DNA of 64,000 bases from positions 53,782,960 to 53,846,959 of the forward strand of contig CM057839.1 in assembly GCA_030068075.1 (NCBI GenBank), written 5' to 3'. Of this stretch, positions 1-11,480 are shown piece after piece. A model generated the notes under the pieces. That model made no database searches. It worked only from the letters and a program-made list of their open reading frames with translations, and was not told the DNA's origin. The position numbers and the translations under genes are program-made. Origin of the DNA: Paguma larvata. Lineage: Eukaryota > Chordata > Mammalia > Carnivora > Viverridae. Numbering within the stretch: the first letter of the stretch is position 1; each line of letters opens with the position of its first letter.

Positions 1-2
1 AC

Positions 3-182
3 CCAATTTCCTCAGCTCTGGAGCTGATAAACACCAAGCCAAAGACCAGCTCCATTCGCAGGGTGACGATTAAAGCTCTCAGGAATCCAACCAGTATGGT
101 GTTCGAAAGGACAAGGACAAACTCATATTTCTCAATGCCATTCTGGGCAGCCGTATGCACCTGTCCTCTTGGTGGAATTTAA
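3..182 (+). other. Unidentified open frame at window edge
   Basis: Frame 3 is open from the window's left edge for 59 codons and stops with TAA at 180-182. It reads through, for example, LELINTKPKTSSIRRVTIKA. I do not recognise the protein, see no splice signal that would make it an exon, and the minus strand is also partly open here. It could be the end of a decayed retrocopy, an exon edge or chance. The upstream flank would decide. Confidence 0.15.
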
Positions 183-1031
183 CCCAGTGGAATTAGCATC
201 GCCATCATCCAACCTTTATGGGTTCAGCTAGACCGTATCAGCACACGACCAGTACAGCCAGCATATAACTTGCTGATCACAAACACCAAACATGCCTTCT
301 GTAGAGAGGTAAACTTCCACAACAAGAAATGCTAACATATTTCCCTACTGGTTAAGGAAGAGCCTAAAGTTCTAAAAATTAGATAATCCCACATTGAAGC
401 ATGGTGGCTTCTCAGTGAAAAAACACACATGGCAAGGTATTATCTGGCACCGTTGCAATTTATTAGTTCCGCAGAGCAAATTCTGCTCTTTGGAGTACTG
501 GGAAATAGTATAATGTTGTGTGTGTGTGTTATGAGATATGGAGACCGAGGAAGCATAGCAAAAGGAAAGAATATGTACGGTCGTGCTCCCAACACCAAAA
601 GGCTAACCCTGAGGGAAGTGGGGGGTGGAGGGTGGAATGGGTTGGAGATGGGAGACATTCCCCCAGGAAGTCTGCCATACTTCAGTTCGTTCCCCTGAAA
701 ACATATATTCCAACAGGACAGTTCTCCATATGGAATAGTTGATCCTGGTTGAAACAGACAACTTGCCTGTGGACATCCGGTGGTTCTTTTCTCTAATGCT
801 CAGGAGGACATATTGTAAATACCTTACTAAGATCAAGAGAAAAACAGGCTTGTTGAGCCCTTAATGGTTTTTCACTTTTTTTAAAGCACTAGAACATGTC
901 TTTTCAACTGAAAAAAATTTTTTGGAGCTCAATTACATAAAACAGACATACGTGATGTTTTACAAATATGCATCTTAAACGTTTATAATTTTAGTATTTA
1001 CTTATCCATCAACAAGAACAGCGCAACAAGA
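183..1031. other. Single-copy stretch, no feature seen
   Basis: AT-rich DNA with a short TG run near 508-528 and only chance open frames of 60-90 codons. I recognise no repeat, exon or RNA gene. Confidence 0.5.
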
Positions 1032-1268
1032 GGGGCTCCCAGGTGGCTCAGTCAGTTAAGCGTCCAACTCTCGACTTCAGCTCAGGTCATGATCTCATGG
1101 TTTGTGAGTTCAAGCCCCCATCAGACTCTGCACTGACAGCGTGGAGCCTGCTTGGGTTTCTCTATCTCTACCTCTCTCTCTCTGCCCCTCCCTGCTGGTG
1201 CTCTCTCTCTCTCTCTCAAAATAAATAAATACACTTTTTAAAAAAATGTTTAAAAATAAAATCATAAG
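1032..1268 (+). mobile_element. Carnivore tRNA-Lys SINE, first of a tandem pair
   Basis: The tRNA-like head begins at ggggctcccaggtggctcag, followed by the B-box-like core (gtgagttcaagcccc), the CT-rich stretch and an A-rich tail. A second copy follows directly in the same orientation. The flanking aagaacagc at 1014-1022 recurs only after the second copy (1506-1514), which suggests one duplication around the pair. Confidence 0.9.
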
Positions 1269-1505
1269 CAGTGACTGAGTGACTCAGTTAGTTAAGCATC
1301 CAACTTGGATTCAGGTCATGATCTCGCAGTTTGTGACTTTGAGCCCCGCATCAGGTTCTGTGCTGACAGCTCAGAGCCTGGAGTCTGCTTCTGATTCTGT
1401 GTCTCCCTTTCTCTCTGTCCCTCCCCTACTTGTGCTTTCTCTCTCTCTCTGTCTCAAAAATAAATAAACATTAAAAAAACTTTTTAATAAAAAAATAAAA
1501 ATCCT
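1269..1505 (+). mobile_element. Carnivore tRNA-Lys SINE, second of a tandem pair
   Basis: Diverged head (gtgactgagtgactcagtta), then a recognisable core and a CT-rich tail ending tctcaaaaataaataaac. It joins the A-tail of the upstream copy, so it either inserted into that tail or came with it as a dimer. Confidence 0.88.
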
Positions 1506-1514
1506 AAGAACAGC

Positions 1515-3687
1515 AAGATAAGTTTTATGAACATAAATATCTGAAATTGGGTGTCACACTTTCCTTCATATCAGCTTCTGCATTCAAATTATTTCAATTG
1601 TCTATGCTTATGTTTGGGCCATTTAAAAAAATTTTTTATGTATTTCCAAGTAATTAGAAAATCCTACTTCACACAGAGAAGTAGATGCGAAAGGAAAGTA
1701 TTTTTTTTTAAACAGTGCTCCTTTCAATCATACCTTCAAATGAACTAATCTAAGAACTTAGGCAAGATGTTGAAGAGATTTTAGTTTCAAAGTTTAACTA
1801 CAATAATATTTAATGATGGATTGCATTTCTTATCATGATACACAAGTCAGCAGCTAACACCCCAACCTTAAGTGCTAAAATATCTCTAGTAAATACAACA
1901 CTTTGATAGGTAGCCATCTATGCACCAGGACTATGAGCCTCAGCCTTGTTTGATATTTAATTGCACTGTAGAGTAATGATACACACACATGAATTTTACT
2001 TGAGCAGAGTTTTTTACTTGGCCTCATTATAAAAGAAATTTTAAAAACCTGTGCAAAATTGCCAACTTTTTGAATCAATGACACATTTAGCAGAAGTTCA
2101 AGTATATATCAAAGAAGGTAGACTTTGCACCCTGAAGAATTAACTTGTAGTCCAAATTAACGTATTGATGGCTCTCTGTATGCAGAGCTGTGATATCTAA
2201 CACACTTAGATGAATGTTTTTATTCTAGTTTCTTACATAATTGAAATAGATTTAAAACATAAATTTGAATTAAACATCTCTAGAGATCCTAAAGAGGCTT
2301 CCAAAAAAATCTACGGGCCCAGTATGGGTGGAGTTTGGGGTTTGGGTGGAGGAGGAGAGATATACAAATGGTAAAGGAAAGAAGGCAAAAACAATGCCGA
2401 ACAGAGTCTAACACATGAAGACAGATAAGCAGCAGAGATCTCCTGCTCGAAACTTACAGAAAATGTAAACAAATAATCTGATTATAAGGTAGAAGGGGTC
2501 AATGGTTTAAGGGAGGTACATGTCCCCTTTGGAAAATTAAGAGATGGCATCTGAAAAAGGTTCATAGGCCTTAAAAGATGAATATGATTGGTTTCCTGGA
2601 GCTGAGAAAGAGGAAAGACAATCCAGGGAGGAGCAACAGCATAAGCCAGAGGCGGACGTAAAAAAATGGATGTGATATTTGTGGGGAACTAGAATAATTC
2701 GGTTTATTTGGTTTGCGGTGAAGAAGTGCTAGGGAAGGCTGAAAGACGAAGCAGGCTGGGGGAGGCCTCGACTGTCCTGCTACACTGGGGGGTCTATTCT
2801 GTGCGTATGGGGAGCCAGGGAAAGGCTTTGGCAGGGAAAGCATGAGTTCATGGGTTCCAATCCCCTGAGGCAGGGTCTGCCCCCTCCATTTCTGAGGCCG
2901 TGGACTCTGACGGCAAGAGTTGCTGGGAAAGTACTGTCATCTATTCCCCCATCAATCTCCCCAGGTAAATGTCACTGTTAGTACAAAGGGAAATACCAGT
3001 GGCATGTGAGAAACCACCGCAGCAGGCCATATGGGTGAAATCATTCCGTCTGAGTCACTAACGCTGCTCTTTAACTTACTGTGGAATCTTTGGTTTGTGG
3101 TGTGGGGGTGGATTAATTGGCAGAAATTACAGAAGGAGCTATTACTCCATCTTGATTTTGGGAGCTTGTGCAGAGATTGAAGAAACTCTTCCTTTACTTT
3201 GGGGTCTGTGCCTCATTCGTATCCTTAAAAAAAGAGAGAGGAAGATCCTGAGGTAATGAGGTAAAAAGTTCATGTCCTACAGCAGCGGTCCCAAGAATGC
3301 CTAAAATAGTTAGTCATCAAAATATAAAAATTGAACTTTCCTCCCAATATGAACTAGATTGATTTGATAAACACTGAATGTGGAGCATGGAAAAGAGAAA
3401 AGCAAAGGTAAGAAATTCAGTGCAGGCAACTATTAAGGCCATCTTAATTCTAACCACTGCCAATGGAAAACCATGAGAAATGAGTCTGAAAAGGTCAAGG
3501 TTTTTCCAAATCAAGGAGGTTTCCCAGGCTTCTTAATTCGTTTATTTTCTGTCTGGCTACATCAGACAATGACATACCAAGTACATATATCTATGGTTAG
3601 TTTTATACACAAATACACACGTGCACACACGTGTTAGAAAGGTAACAAGAAAACCATTTGTAAAGCTCTCTTTAGGAATTGTTTATT
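1515..3687. other. Single-copy stretch, no gene seen
   Basis: 2.2 kb without a repeat I can name. Around 3000-3110 there are RUNX-like sites (aaccaccgcag, tttgtggtgtgg) and an AP-1/NRF-like tgagtca near 3050. A donor-like ccaggtaaat lies near 2962, but no convincing exon precedes it. Confidence 0.4.
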
Positions 3688-3701
3688 TAAATGTACTTCG
3701 A

Positions 3702-3926
3702 GGGGCGCCTGGGTGGCTCAGTCGGTTAAGCGGCAGACTCAGCTCAGGTCATGATCTCACAGTCTGTGAGTTCAAGCCCCGCGTCGGGCTCTGTGCTGAC
3801 AGCTCGGAGCCTGAAGCCTGCTTCAGATTCTGTGTCTCCCCCTCTCTCTGCCCTTCCCCTGCTCATACTCTGTCTCTCTGTCTGTTAAAATAAATAAACG
3901 TTTAAAAAAAATTTTTTTAAAATAAA
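3702..3926 (+). mobile_element. Carnivore tRNA-Lys SINE with 14-bp TSD
   Basis: Near-consensus head (ggggcgcctgggtggctcag), core, CT-rich stretch and A-rich tail. The duplication taaatgtacttcga is identical at 3688-3701 and 3927-3940. The perfect TSD and good head suggest a fairly recent insertion. Confidence 0.95.
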
Positions 3927-3940
3927 TAAATGTACTTCGA

Positions 3941-5344
3941 AATTTTCAAATGATAAACGTTTTTATCCCATTTGAGATCTCTCCTAAAACATTTGGGAGC
4001 TTACACAGATTACTAAACAATCCTAAATTAGTAGTCCTAGCCAAATAAATGTATATACACGGGCGCAGGAAACTGAGCAGAAAATTGTTAAGGAGTTATC
4101 ATCAGAAACACTCAATTAGAAATGACGACTGTCAGCAGAGTTAGAGAAGCAGACAACCAGAAAGTTTCTTTCCAGCTAAGCCAAGTTGGATGGAGTGGTA
4201 ACAGGTTTATCCTATAAGAAGCTACGGGAGGAGGAGTTAGGTATTAACACCCCAAAAGTAATTAGGAACGTTCAGAAGATCAATACATTTGTTTTCTCCA
4301 ACAAGTTACGAATCAGGAGCCAAAGTTTCTAACCTGATATGGAGAAATAAAAAGCTTAATTGCTTTCGAGTTCCAAAGTGCTAGAGACAAAGGTGAATGT
4401 TTTTGTCCAAAGGCTTTTGACTTGAAAACAAGATCCAGATAAACTAACTAGGTAGGTCTCATAGGGAGCCACAGTTAGATGAAGCAATGGTAAGTATTCA
4501 TGTTAAATACTTGTCTTTATATCTTACTCTAAGCTGGTTCGTTTAATGCAAGGTTAGCGATGAGTGAGTCAATGATGGCAGTTGCCTGAATTGGAGGCAT
4601 CATCCTTGGGAAGCAAATAATATCTGAAGGACTTTTTTTTTTAACTGAAACGCATAAAATTGACCACAAATATCAACTAGATAGTAGGGAATTTGTGCTT
4701 GAATTACACAGCGTGAGCCTGCCTTTCAGTGAGTGAGATCTGAATGAGCCGAGCTACCCATCTCCACGTAGAAGTCTGCTCCTGGAAAACTCAAAACACA
4801 CCGAAAATTCTCTTCGATTGCTTTCAGCTGTAAGAAGCCTTAGCAAAATATTCTTGGAAACGTTATAAAAGCACCTAGATACTACAGTGGCCAGCCTTAT
4901 AGAGACAGCGAGAAGGATAGTACCTAAATATTTAGTCTTAGTTCCAAATTCCGTCCCGGAAGCGGGTGTTTCCTATGTGACTTCTGGCAAAGGAGTTGTG
5001 CATATTAACAAAGCGAAGGATCAGAAAAAACCCACTTCTTGTTAGTTATCCTGGGAACCCCTGGGGATGCATATGGAAAGCTTCAACCAAGGCCACATCC
5101 ACTTTTGTTCTTTTTTAGGACATTATTATTGTGTTACACGTTTTAATTTCACCAGAATATTCAACTCGATTGATTGTAATTTTAAAGGATATTGCAATGT
5201 TTTATTCTTACCAAGAAAAAAACAACCGTATGAAGGGATGAGGAAAATGCGGCATAGAAAAGTCTTTCTGCCTGCCCATCCTCCTTTTAACAGCTCAAAA
5301 CCTACTTAAAAGCTTCTCTGACCAAAATCCAATTCTTGTGGAAC
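3941..5344. other. Single-copy stretch, no feature seen
   Basis: 1.4 kb of AT-rich DNA without a recognisable repeat, exon or RNA gene. Open frames here are short and have no familiar motif. Confidence 0.45.
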
Positions 5345-5580
5345 AGTAGTCAAGAATGTGGAATCTGCCATCAAAAATACCTGTCCAAAGCTAAGTCTGG
5401 CCTCTATCACTTAAAGTTCTGTGGCCTTGAACAAGTTATGTGACATCTCTGACCTCGGCTTCCTTGTTTGTAATAATAAATAATAAGAGTCCATTACTTG
5501 CCTTGAGAATTAAGAGTAAAGCACTTAGCACAATATCTGACACATAGTGAGCATTCAATACATGTTAGTCATTCAGTGGT
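5345..5580 (+). repeat. MIR SINE
   Basis: MIR-like order on the plus strand: 'ctgtggccttgaacaagtta', 'ctcggcttccttgtttgtaa', then 'agcacttagcaca' and 'acacatagtgagcattcaat'. It is diverged, as expected for a Mesozoic-age repeat, with no TSD visible. Confidence 0.7.
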
Positions 5581-5713
5581 AGTAGTATTTTATGCTATTT
5601 TCAGCATTTCAAAGTACGTGATAGACTGGAAACTATCTCAAAGATTCCAAGCAGTGACCTATAGGTCAAATTGTGCTTAGCCAACACAGTGTTTTTTTAA
5701 ATGTATGCATTCG

Positions 5714-5840
5714 TGGGGCTTCTGGGTGGCTCAGTTGGTTAAGTGTCCAACTTTTGATTTTGGCTCAGGTCGTGATCTCACAGTTCATGAGTTCAAGCCC
5801 CAAGTCGAGCTCTGCACTGACAGGGCGGAGCCCACTTAGG

Positions 5841-5880
<40 letters not shown>

Positions 5881-5933
5881 CCTCCCCCATTCGTGCTCTC
5901 TTTCTCTCTCTCTAAACAAATAAAAAATAAAAT
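5714..5933 (+). mobile_element. Carnivore tRNA-Lys SINE with expanded CT stretch
   Basis: Head ggggcttctgggtggctcag, core and tail are clear. The internal CT stretch is a pure dinucleotide run at about 5843-5877 and probably length-variable. The flanks aaatgtatgcattcg (5699-5713) and aaatgtatgaattta (5934-5948) form an imperfect TSD. Confidence 0.92.
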
Positions 5934-6284
5934 AAATGTATGAATTTAGACCTGGCATTTATTCTTTATTGAGTTATCATATCCTATCATGATTTATTGT
6001 TGCTTCCCATATTTGTCTTACTTGCAAATGCATTACTTGTCATGGACCCATGACGGCATTTGAGTTTGTGACTACTGATCAAAACTTTTGATTTTTGCAT
6101 CCTAAAGATTCAAAGGAAGAGGAAGAAAGACTGGCCAGTCTTCAATGGCTGTCATCAAGAAGGCGAACCGAGGAGAGAGCGGGAGGGATGTGTTAAAAAT
6201 TTGCTTCACTGATCAATGCCCCAGGACTTAAAATTTCTGTCTATTCCACTTAGGAAGCACTTCACCAGAGACTGACTTATATTT

Positions 6285-6395
6285 GCCCATATTTTTTTTA
6301 CTTTACAAGGAAGACTGCAAACTTCTTGAGGACAAGACCCAAGTTACATACTTTTATTTTTTAATTTCTTACAACACCTACCTCATTTCCTTCCC
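6285..6395 (+). repeat. Possible L2 3'-end fragment
   Basis: The phrase 'gactgcaaacttcttgaggacaaga' resembles the L2 3' end (tgtaagctccatgagggcag). It is short and diverged, so the family call is tentative. Confidence 0.3.
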
Positions 6396-6434
6396 ATAGT
6401 AACATTCCAGTTAATATACTTTCAAAATAACTCT

Positions 6435-6700
6435 ACAGTGCATTCACTTACTATATGCCAGTATCCTATATCATAAATACTTCGTTGCATTTATCCTGTT
6501 CAATCGTTTCAATAACCAAATGAGGCAGGAACTATTATTAGACCTACTTGTTAGAGGAGAAAAAACCTGAAACTTACAAAGGTCATGGAACTTGCCCCAA
6601 ATCACACAGCTGAGAAAGGGCAAAAGCCAAGAGTGAACCCCTGGTCTGTCTGGTGCCAAAGACCATACTTTCAGCACTTTTGGATATACCTCCCGGGTAA
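6435..6700 (-). repeat. MIR SINE
   Basis: Reverse-orientation MIR marks in order: 'actatatgccag', 'aataaccaaatgaggcagga', 'ttgccccaaatcacacagct', then 'ctggtctgtctggtgccaaa'. Ancient and unflanked by a TSD. Confidence 0.75.
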
Positions 6701-6940
6701 GTAAACCAACAAACATTTCTTGATTAATTAGATGCTGAATAGCTGGACATGAATGAACTTTTTAAGCTCACTTGTAATATCTAGGTCACTTGGCAATAAC
6801 TAGATATTTACTGTTGGGGACACTGGAATTTGAGTTTTATTCAGTCAGCAGAAAGTTTTGTGAAGCTTGTGCCCCCAAGGATAAATGAATGAGATAATGT
6901 AACAGAAACAAATAATTATAAAACAATGTAATACAACTTT

Positions 6941-7800
6941 TTTTAAAATTTTTTTTTAATTTTATAATAGTTTATTTTCAAATTGGTTTACATATAACAC
7001 CCAGTGTTCATCCCAACATGTGCCCTTTTTAATGCCCATCACCCCCTCTCCCCCCTCCCTCATCCCCCTCACCCTCAGTTTGTTCTTAGTCTTTGAGAGT
7101 CTCTTATGTTTTATCTCCCTCCCTCTCTGTGTCTTTTTTTCCTTTCCCCTCTTCCCCTCCCCCTGGTTTTTGCTTAGTCTCACAAAGTCCACCTATTCGT
7201 GGAAACATATGGTATCTGTCTTTTTCTGACTGACTTATTTCACTTAACAAAATACCCTCCAGTTCCATCCATGTTGCTACACATGGCCAGATTTCATTTT
7301 TTCTCATTGCCACGTAGTAGTCCATTGTATATAAGTACCATAACTTCTTTATCCATTCGTCAGTTGATGGGCACTTGGTCTCTTTCCATGATTTGGCTAT
7401 TGTCGAAAGTGCTGCTACGTGCTCCTATGCATCAGCACTCCTGTGTCTCTTGGGTAGATTCCTAGCAGTGCTATTGCTGGGTCATAGGGTAGCTCTATTT
7501 TCATTTTTTTGAGGAACCTCCACACCGTTTTCCAGAGTGGCTACATCAGTTTGCATTCCCACCAACAGTGTAGGAGGGTGCCTACTTCTCCACATCCTCG
7601 CCAGCATCTATAGTTTCCTGATTTGTTCATTTTAGCCACTCTGACTGGTGTGAGGTGGTATCTCAGTGTGGTTTTGATTTGTATTTCCCTGGTGATGAGT
7701 GACATTGAGCATCGTTTCATGTGTCTGTTGGCCATGTGAATGTCCTCTTTGGAGAAGTGTCTATTCATATCTTCCGCCCATTTCTTCACTGGGTTGTTCG
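6941..7800 (-). mobile_element. 5'-truncated LINE-1 with perfect 22-bp TSD
   Basis: An 860-bp L1 3' end on the minus strand: T-rich left end (the element's A-tail), 3' UTR, then the C-terminal part of ORF2. Minus-strand frames give RNEIWPCVATWMELEG near 7250-7310 and [19 protein letters not shown] near 7545-7605, both typical of L1 ORF2. A stop cuts ORF2 at about 7541, where related copies read on, so no protein is made. The 22-base flanks at 6919-6940 and 7801-7822 are identical, which is the mark of target-primed reverse transcription and of a young age. No internal inversion is seen. Confidence 0.95.
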
Positions 7801-7889
7801 TAAAACAATGTAATACAACTTTAACACCATCTGGGAAGATGCTTTGGAAACATAGAAGGCAAACTTACCTTAGAATGGTTCACCATATA

Positions 7890-8110
7890 TAGTCAGTATT
7901 TCCAGAATTTCTACTAAGTGCCCAGCACTGTGCTAAGCAATTTACAAATATTTCTGTGTTCAACACTCACAACTACTTTATGAAGCAGGTTTCAAGATCC
8001 ATATTTACAAATAAGTAAAATGAAGTTCGAAATTGGTTAAGTGGCTTAGCCAAGGTCACGCAGCTAATAGTAAATGGTGGAGCAGAGTTTTAACCTCAGG
8101 TCCACAAGAC
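7890..8110 (-). repeat. MIR SINE
   Basis: Reverse MIR order: 'cccagcactgtgctaagcaa', 'caactactttatgaagcagg', 'gccaaggtcacgcagctaat', then 'gcagagttttaacctcaggt'. It starts 90 bp past the L1 target duplication. Confidence 0.8.
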
Positions 8111-8119
8111 ACCAAAACC

Positions 8120-8866
8120 CACGGTTATTCCAGCTTCTTCTGGTCGTTTGCACTCTCAGAAAACACCAAGGGAGACAGTGTGTCGAAAGGAGGTCTCAGA
8201 TCTGTCTCTTTAAGGTACCTAGCCAGCTGAGTGAACCAGCACGGTCATGTGGCTAAGTCATCGTCTGACTTGGGGAAGAGATTATTTTGATATTTTGCTT
8301 CTCACTTTTTTTTTCCCCTCAGTTAGGGTTTGTAATCCTTCCTCCTCTTCAGGCTGACATCAGTTTTTACGCTTGCTGGTCTTGTTTGATGATCTAGACT
8401 TGTTTCTTGTCTAGAAACCTTAGCCCTTTGTATTGAATATAAGCACGGTCCTTTTGGCCTCTGTATTCTTCCCTATCCTCTTACTGCATCAAACAAGAGA
8501 GTCTTGTCGGTCGGTTGGTTGTTTGATTTACCAATCTCATGATGAAGGTTCTAGGTGAAAGCCAATGCATGATCAATAATACTTACAACATATTTTAGGA
8601 AAAGAAAAATCAAGCAAATGTGGAAGATTTTCAGGGGACCCTCAGGAAGTGTTTTGGAACTGCCCTCCAGCAGGATAAATTCTGGAGCCTGGCATATATG
8701 TCCTCTATATCTAGCCAGGGGGTTGTGAGAGGAGGGCAGGACCATGTTACAAAAGGGGAAAGCAAAAGGGTTGTTAATGATGGAAGGTACTTTGAAAACC
8801 TGGAACCAACCCTTAATTACAAGCTTAATTCTGGGCCCACCAGTTTCATGTATAGGAGTCCATGCT
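8120..8866. other. Single-copy stretch, no feature seen
   Basis: Mixed-composition DNA with overlapping chance frames of 60-82 codons on both strands near 8550-8870. No familiar domain, splice pattern or repeat. Confidence 0.45.
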
Positions 8867-8879
8867 AAAGAAACAGAAG

Positions 8880-9103
8880 TTTGGTTTTCTATTTTTGTTT
8901 AAAGCTTTTTTTTTTTAAAGTGTATTTATTTATTTTGAGAGGGAGAGGGGGAGGGGCAGAGAGAGCTAGAAGGAGACAGAGAATCACAAGCAGGTTCCAC
9001 GCTGTAAGCTCAAAACCTGATGTGGGGCTTGAACCCACGAACTGTGAGATCATGATCTGAGCTGAAGTCAGACATTTAACCTACTGAGCTACCCAGGCAC
9101 ACC
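8880..9103 (-). mobile_element. Carnivore tRNA-Lys SINE, reverse
   Basis: Reverse complement of the SINE: T-rich tail, GA-rich stretch, core (gatcatgatctgagctgaag) and head ending acccaggcacacc. Flanks aagaaacagaa (near 8869) and aagaaatggaa (9104) may be an imperfect TSD, so this copy is older. Confidence 0.88.
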
Positions 9104-9289
9104 AAGAAATGGAACTGTATAGTGATTTACATATCTTTAATAGCCAAAAAAGCCAAAAACTTAACAGTTTGACAATGGAAATTGTGTCAATGAACACAAC
9201 GCCCTTTGGTATGATACAGCTATATAATGGAATGCTACATTGAAAACTTCATGTTGTAGGAAAATATTTAATGACATGGAAAAATGTTT

Positions 9290-9660
9290 TCTACATATTT
9301 CATCCTCTTTACAATAGGATGTGTCAAACACACACAAAGTAGTGAGATTATTAATGTAACAAGCCCATCATCCAGTGGGCCAGTCTTATTTCAACTGTCA
9401 TCATGCCTATTTCCGCCCCTGCACCACACTGAAGTCCCAGAGCTCTTATCACTGTGTTTGTAAATATTTCAGCAGGTCTCTCTAAAAGATAAGGATCTTA
9501 TGAAAGAAAAATCCAGAACACTATAATACACCTAAAAAATTGACAAGAATCCCTCAATATGATTAACAATCTAAACAATGTTTAAATCTCTTTATCTCAG
9601 AATGCTTTGCTATTTTTTTTTTTTTTTGAAGTTGGTGTGTTCCAATTAAGGTCCATTGGT
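9290..9660 (-). repeat. Ancient LINE-1 3'-UTR-like fragment
   Basis: Contains the old-L1 3' phrases 'ctctctaaaagataaggatc' and 'cacctaaaaaattgacaaga' seen in mammalian L1M elements. Strongly diverged. It lies directly left of a younger L1 in the same orientation. Confidence 0.5.
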
Positions 9661-9685
9661 GGATAGGTCCCTACTTTTTCTTTTA

Positions 9686-10077
9686 AGTTTTCATTTAAAT
9701 TCTAGTTAGTTAGCATATAGTGTAATATTAGTTTCAGGAGTAGAATTTAGTGATTCATCATTTACATATAACAGGCAGTGCTCATCCCAACAAGTGCCCT
9801 CCTCAATGCCCATCACCCATTTAGCCCATCCCCCACCCACCTCCTCTCCAGCAATTCTGTTTGTTTTCTATAGTAAACAATCTCTTATGGTTTGCCTTTC
9901 TCTCTTTTTTCCCCCTTACCCTATGTTCACCTGTTTTGTTTCTTAAATTCCACATGTGAATGAAATAATATGATATTTGTCTTTCTCTGACTTCTTTCAC
10001 TTAGCATAACACACTCCATCCACATCGTTGCAAATGGCAAGATTTTGTTCTTTGTTGATGGCTGAGTAATATTCCAT

Positions 10078-10119
<42 letters not shown>

Positions 10120-10511
10120 ACATCTTCTTTCTCCATTCATCCATCAATGGACATCTGGGCTCTTTCCATACATTGGCTATTGCCGTTAGTGCTGCTATAA
10201 ACATTGGGGTGCACGTACACATTTGAATCAGTATTTTTGTATCCTTTGGATAAATACCTAGTAGTGCAATTTCTGGGTCATGGGTAGTTTTATTTTTAAC
10301 TTTCTGAGAAACTTCCATACTGTTTTCCAGCATGGCTGCACCAGTTTGCATTCCCACCAGCACTGCAACAGGGTCCCTCTTTCTCCGTGTCCTCGCCAAC
10401 ATCTGCTGTATCCTGAGTTGTTCATTTTAGCCATTCTGACCCGTGTGAGCTGGTATTTCATCATGCGTTTAATTTGTATTTCCCTGATGATGAGTGATGT
10501 TGAGCACAAAG
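9686..10511 (-). mobile_element. 5'-truncated LINE-1, older
   Basis: L1 3' end on the minus strand: 3' UTR (reverse 'tgcccatcacccatttagcc'), then ORF2 C-terminal pieces such as [20 protein letters not shown] near 10340-10400. Frameshifts and stops break ORF2. Flanks tttctttta at 9677-9685 and 10512-10520 are a likely 9-bp TSD. A TA microsatellite has grown inside the ORF2 end. It is more diverged than the copy at 6941. Confidence 0.9.
10081..10117. repeat. (TA)n microsatellite inside L1
   Basis: About 37 bp of uninterrupted AT dinucleotides in the ORF2 end of the older L1. It expanded from the tacatatatac segment that other L1 copies carry here. Likely length-polymorphic. Confidence 0.95.
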
Positions 10512-10719
10512 TTTCTTTTAGACTTTAGGGTCCACCTCCCTTTCTTTTTCCTTGCTATTACAATTATTTGTGGAAGAAACCAGGTTATATCTCTTATACA
10601 AGTTTTTACTCCCTAGATTTTGCTAATAAATTCCCCCACGGTACTTTAAACATGCTTCTCTGTGTCCTGTACTTCCTTGGGTTGATGTGTGATTTTTTTG
10701 GTGAAAATACTTTATTGAT

Positions 10720-11140
10720 TTCTATGGGCTGAATCGTGCCATCCCTCCCCCCAATTAATTTATGTTCTAAATTAACGTAAATTCTTATGTTAAAGTGTTA
10801 AACCCCAGTATCTCAGAATGTGACTGTATTTGGAGATAGGGTCTCCAAAGACGTAATGAGTTAAAATGACGTCATGAGGATGAGCCCTAATCTAATATAA
10901 CTCGTGTCTGTCTAAGAGGACATTTGGACTCAGACTCGGTACTAAGGGAAGATGATGTGAAGAAGACACAGGGAGAAGAGGGTTACCTGCAAGCCAAGGG
11001 AAGAGGCCTCGGAAGACACTACCCCACAGATACTTTAATGGTGGACTTCTAGCCTTCAGGACCATGAGAGAACAAATTTCTGTTGTTTAAGCCATCTAGT
11101 CTATGGTACTTTGTTACAGCAGTCCTAAAAAACTAATGCA
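10720..11140 (+). mobile_element. MLT1-type MaLR LTR
   Basis: Solo LTR of the mammalian MaLR/ERVL group. Plus-strand marks are tctatgggctgaatcgtgcc at the start, 'gtgactgtatttggagatag', 'tcatgaggatgagccctaat', 'acaagccaaggga'-like text, and the end 'ttgtttaagccatctagtct ... aaaactaatgca'. No coding part remains. Confidence 0.9.
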
Positions 11141-11254
11141 TAGATGGTATTGTGCTCTTTCATCAAAGGCAAATAATCCATTCTTGAGTAGGGAATTCTA
11201 CAGTGAAGAGAAAAAATACATGACAAACAGTAGCTAAAGGGAAAAATGGTCTGT

Positions 11255-11480
11255 GATAAGAATGGCTATCATTTCAGAGGACATAATATGCCAGGCACCG
11301 TGCTAGTAACTTTACATCCATCATATCCCTTGATCCTCACAACAGCCCAGCAAAGTGGGTATTACTGTTGCCACTTATAGGTCGTGAGACTAATTCAGAG
11401 AAATTCAGACACCAACCCCAGGGTACACAGTGAGTTAAGTGGCATCGTTGGGACTCAAAGGTGGATCTGTCCAAGTCAGG
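11255..11480 (-). repeat. MIR SINE
   Basis: Reverse MIR: 'atgccaggcaccgtgctagt', 'ttgatcctcacaacagccca', then 'gggtacacagtgagttaagt'. Chance frames that cross it, including a 150-codon minus frame at 11337-11789, are not genes. Confidence 0.8.

Noticed and set aside
1032..1268. tRNA-like heads of the SINEs as tRNA genes
   Set aside because: They have diverged arms and are followed by the SINE body and A-tail. They are dispersed SINE copies and not tRNA genes.
2955..2972. Splice-donor-like ccaggtaaatg
   Set aside because: No acceptor and no recognisable coding frame upstream; such matches are frequent by chance.
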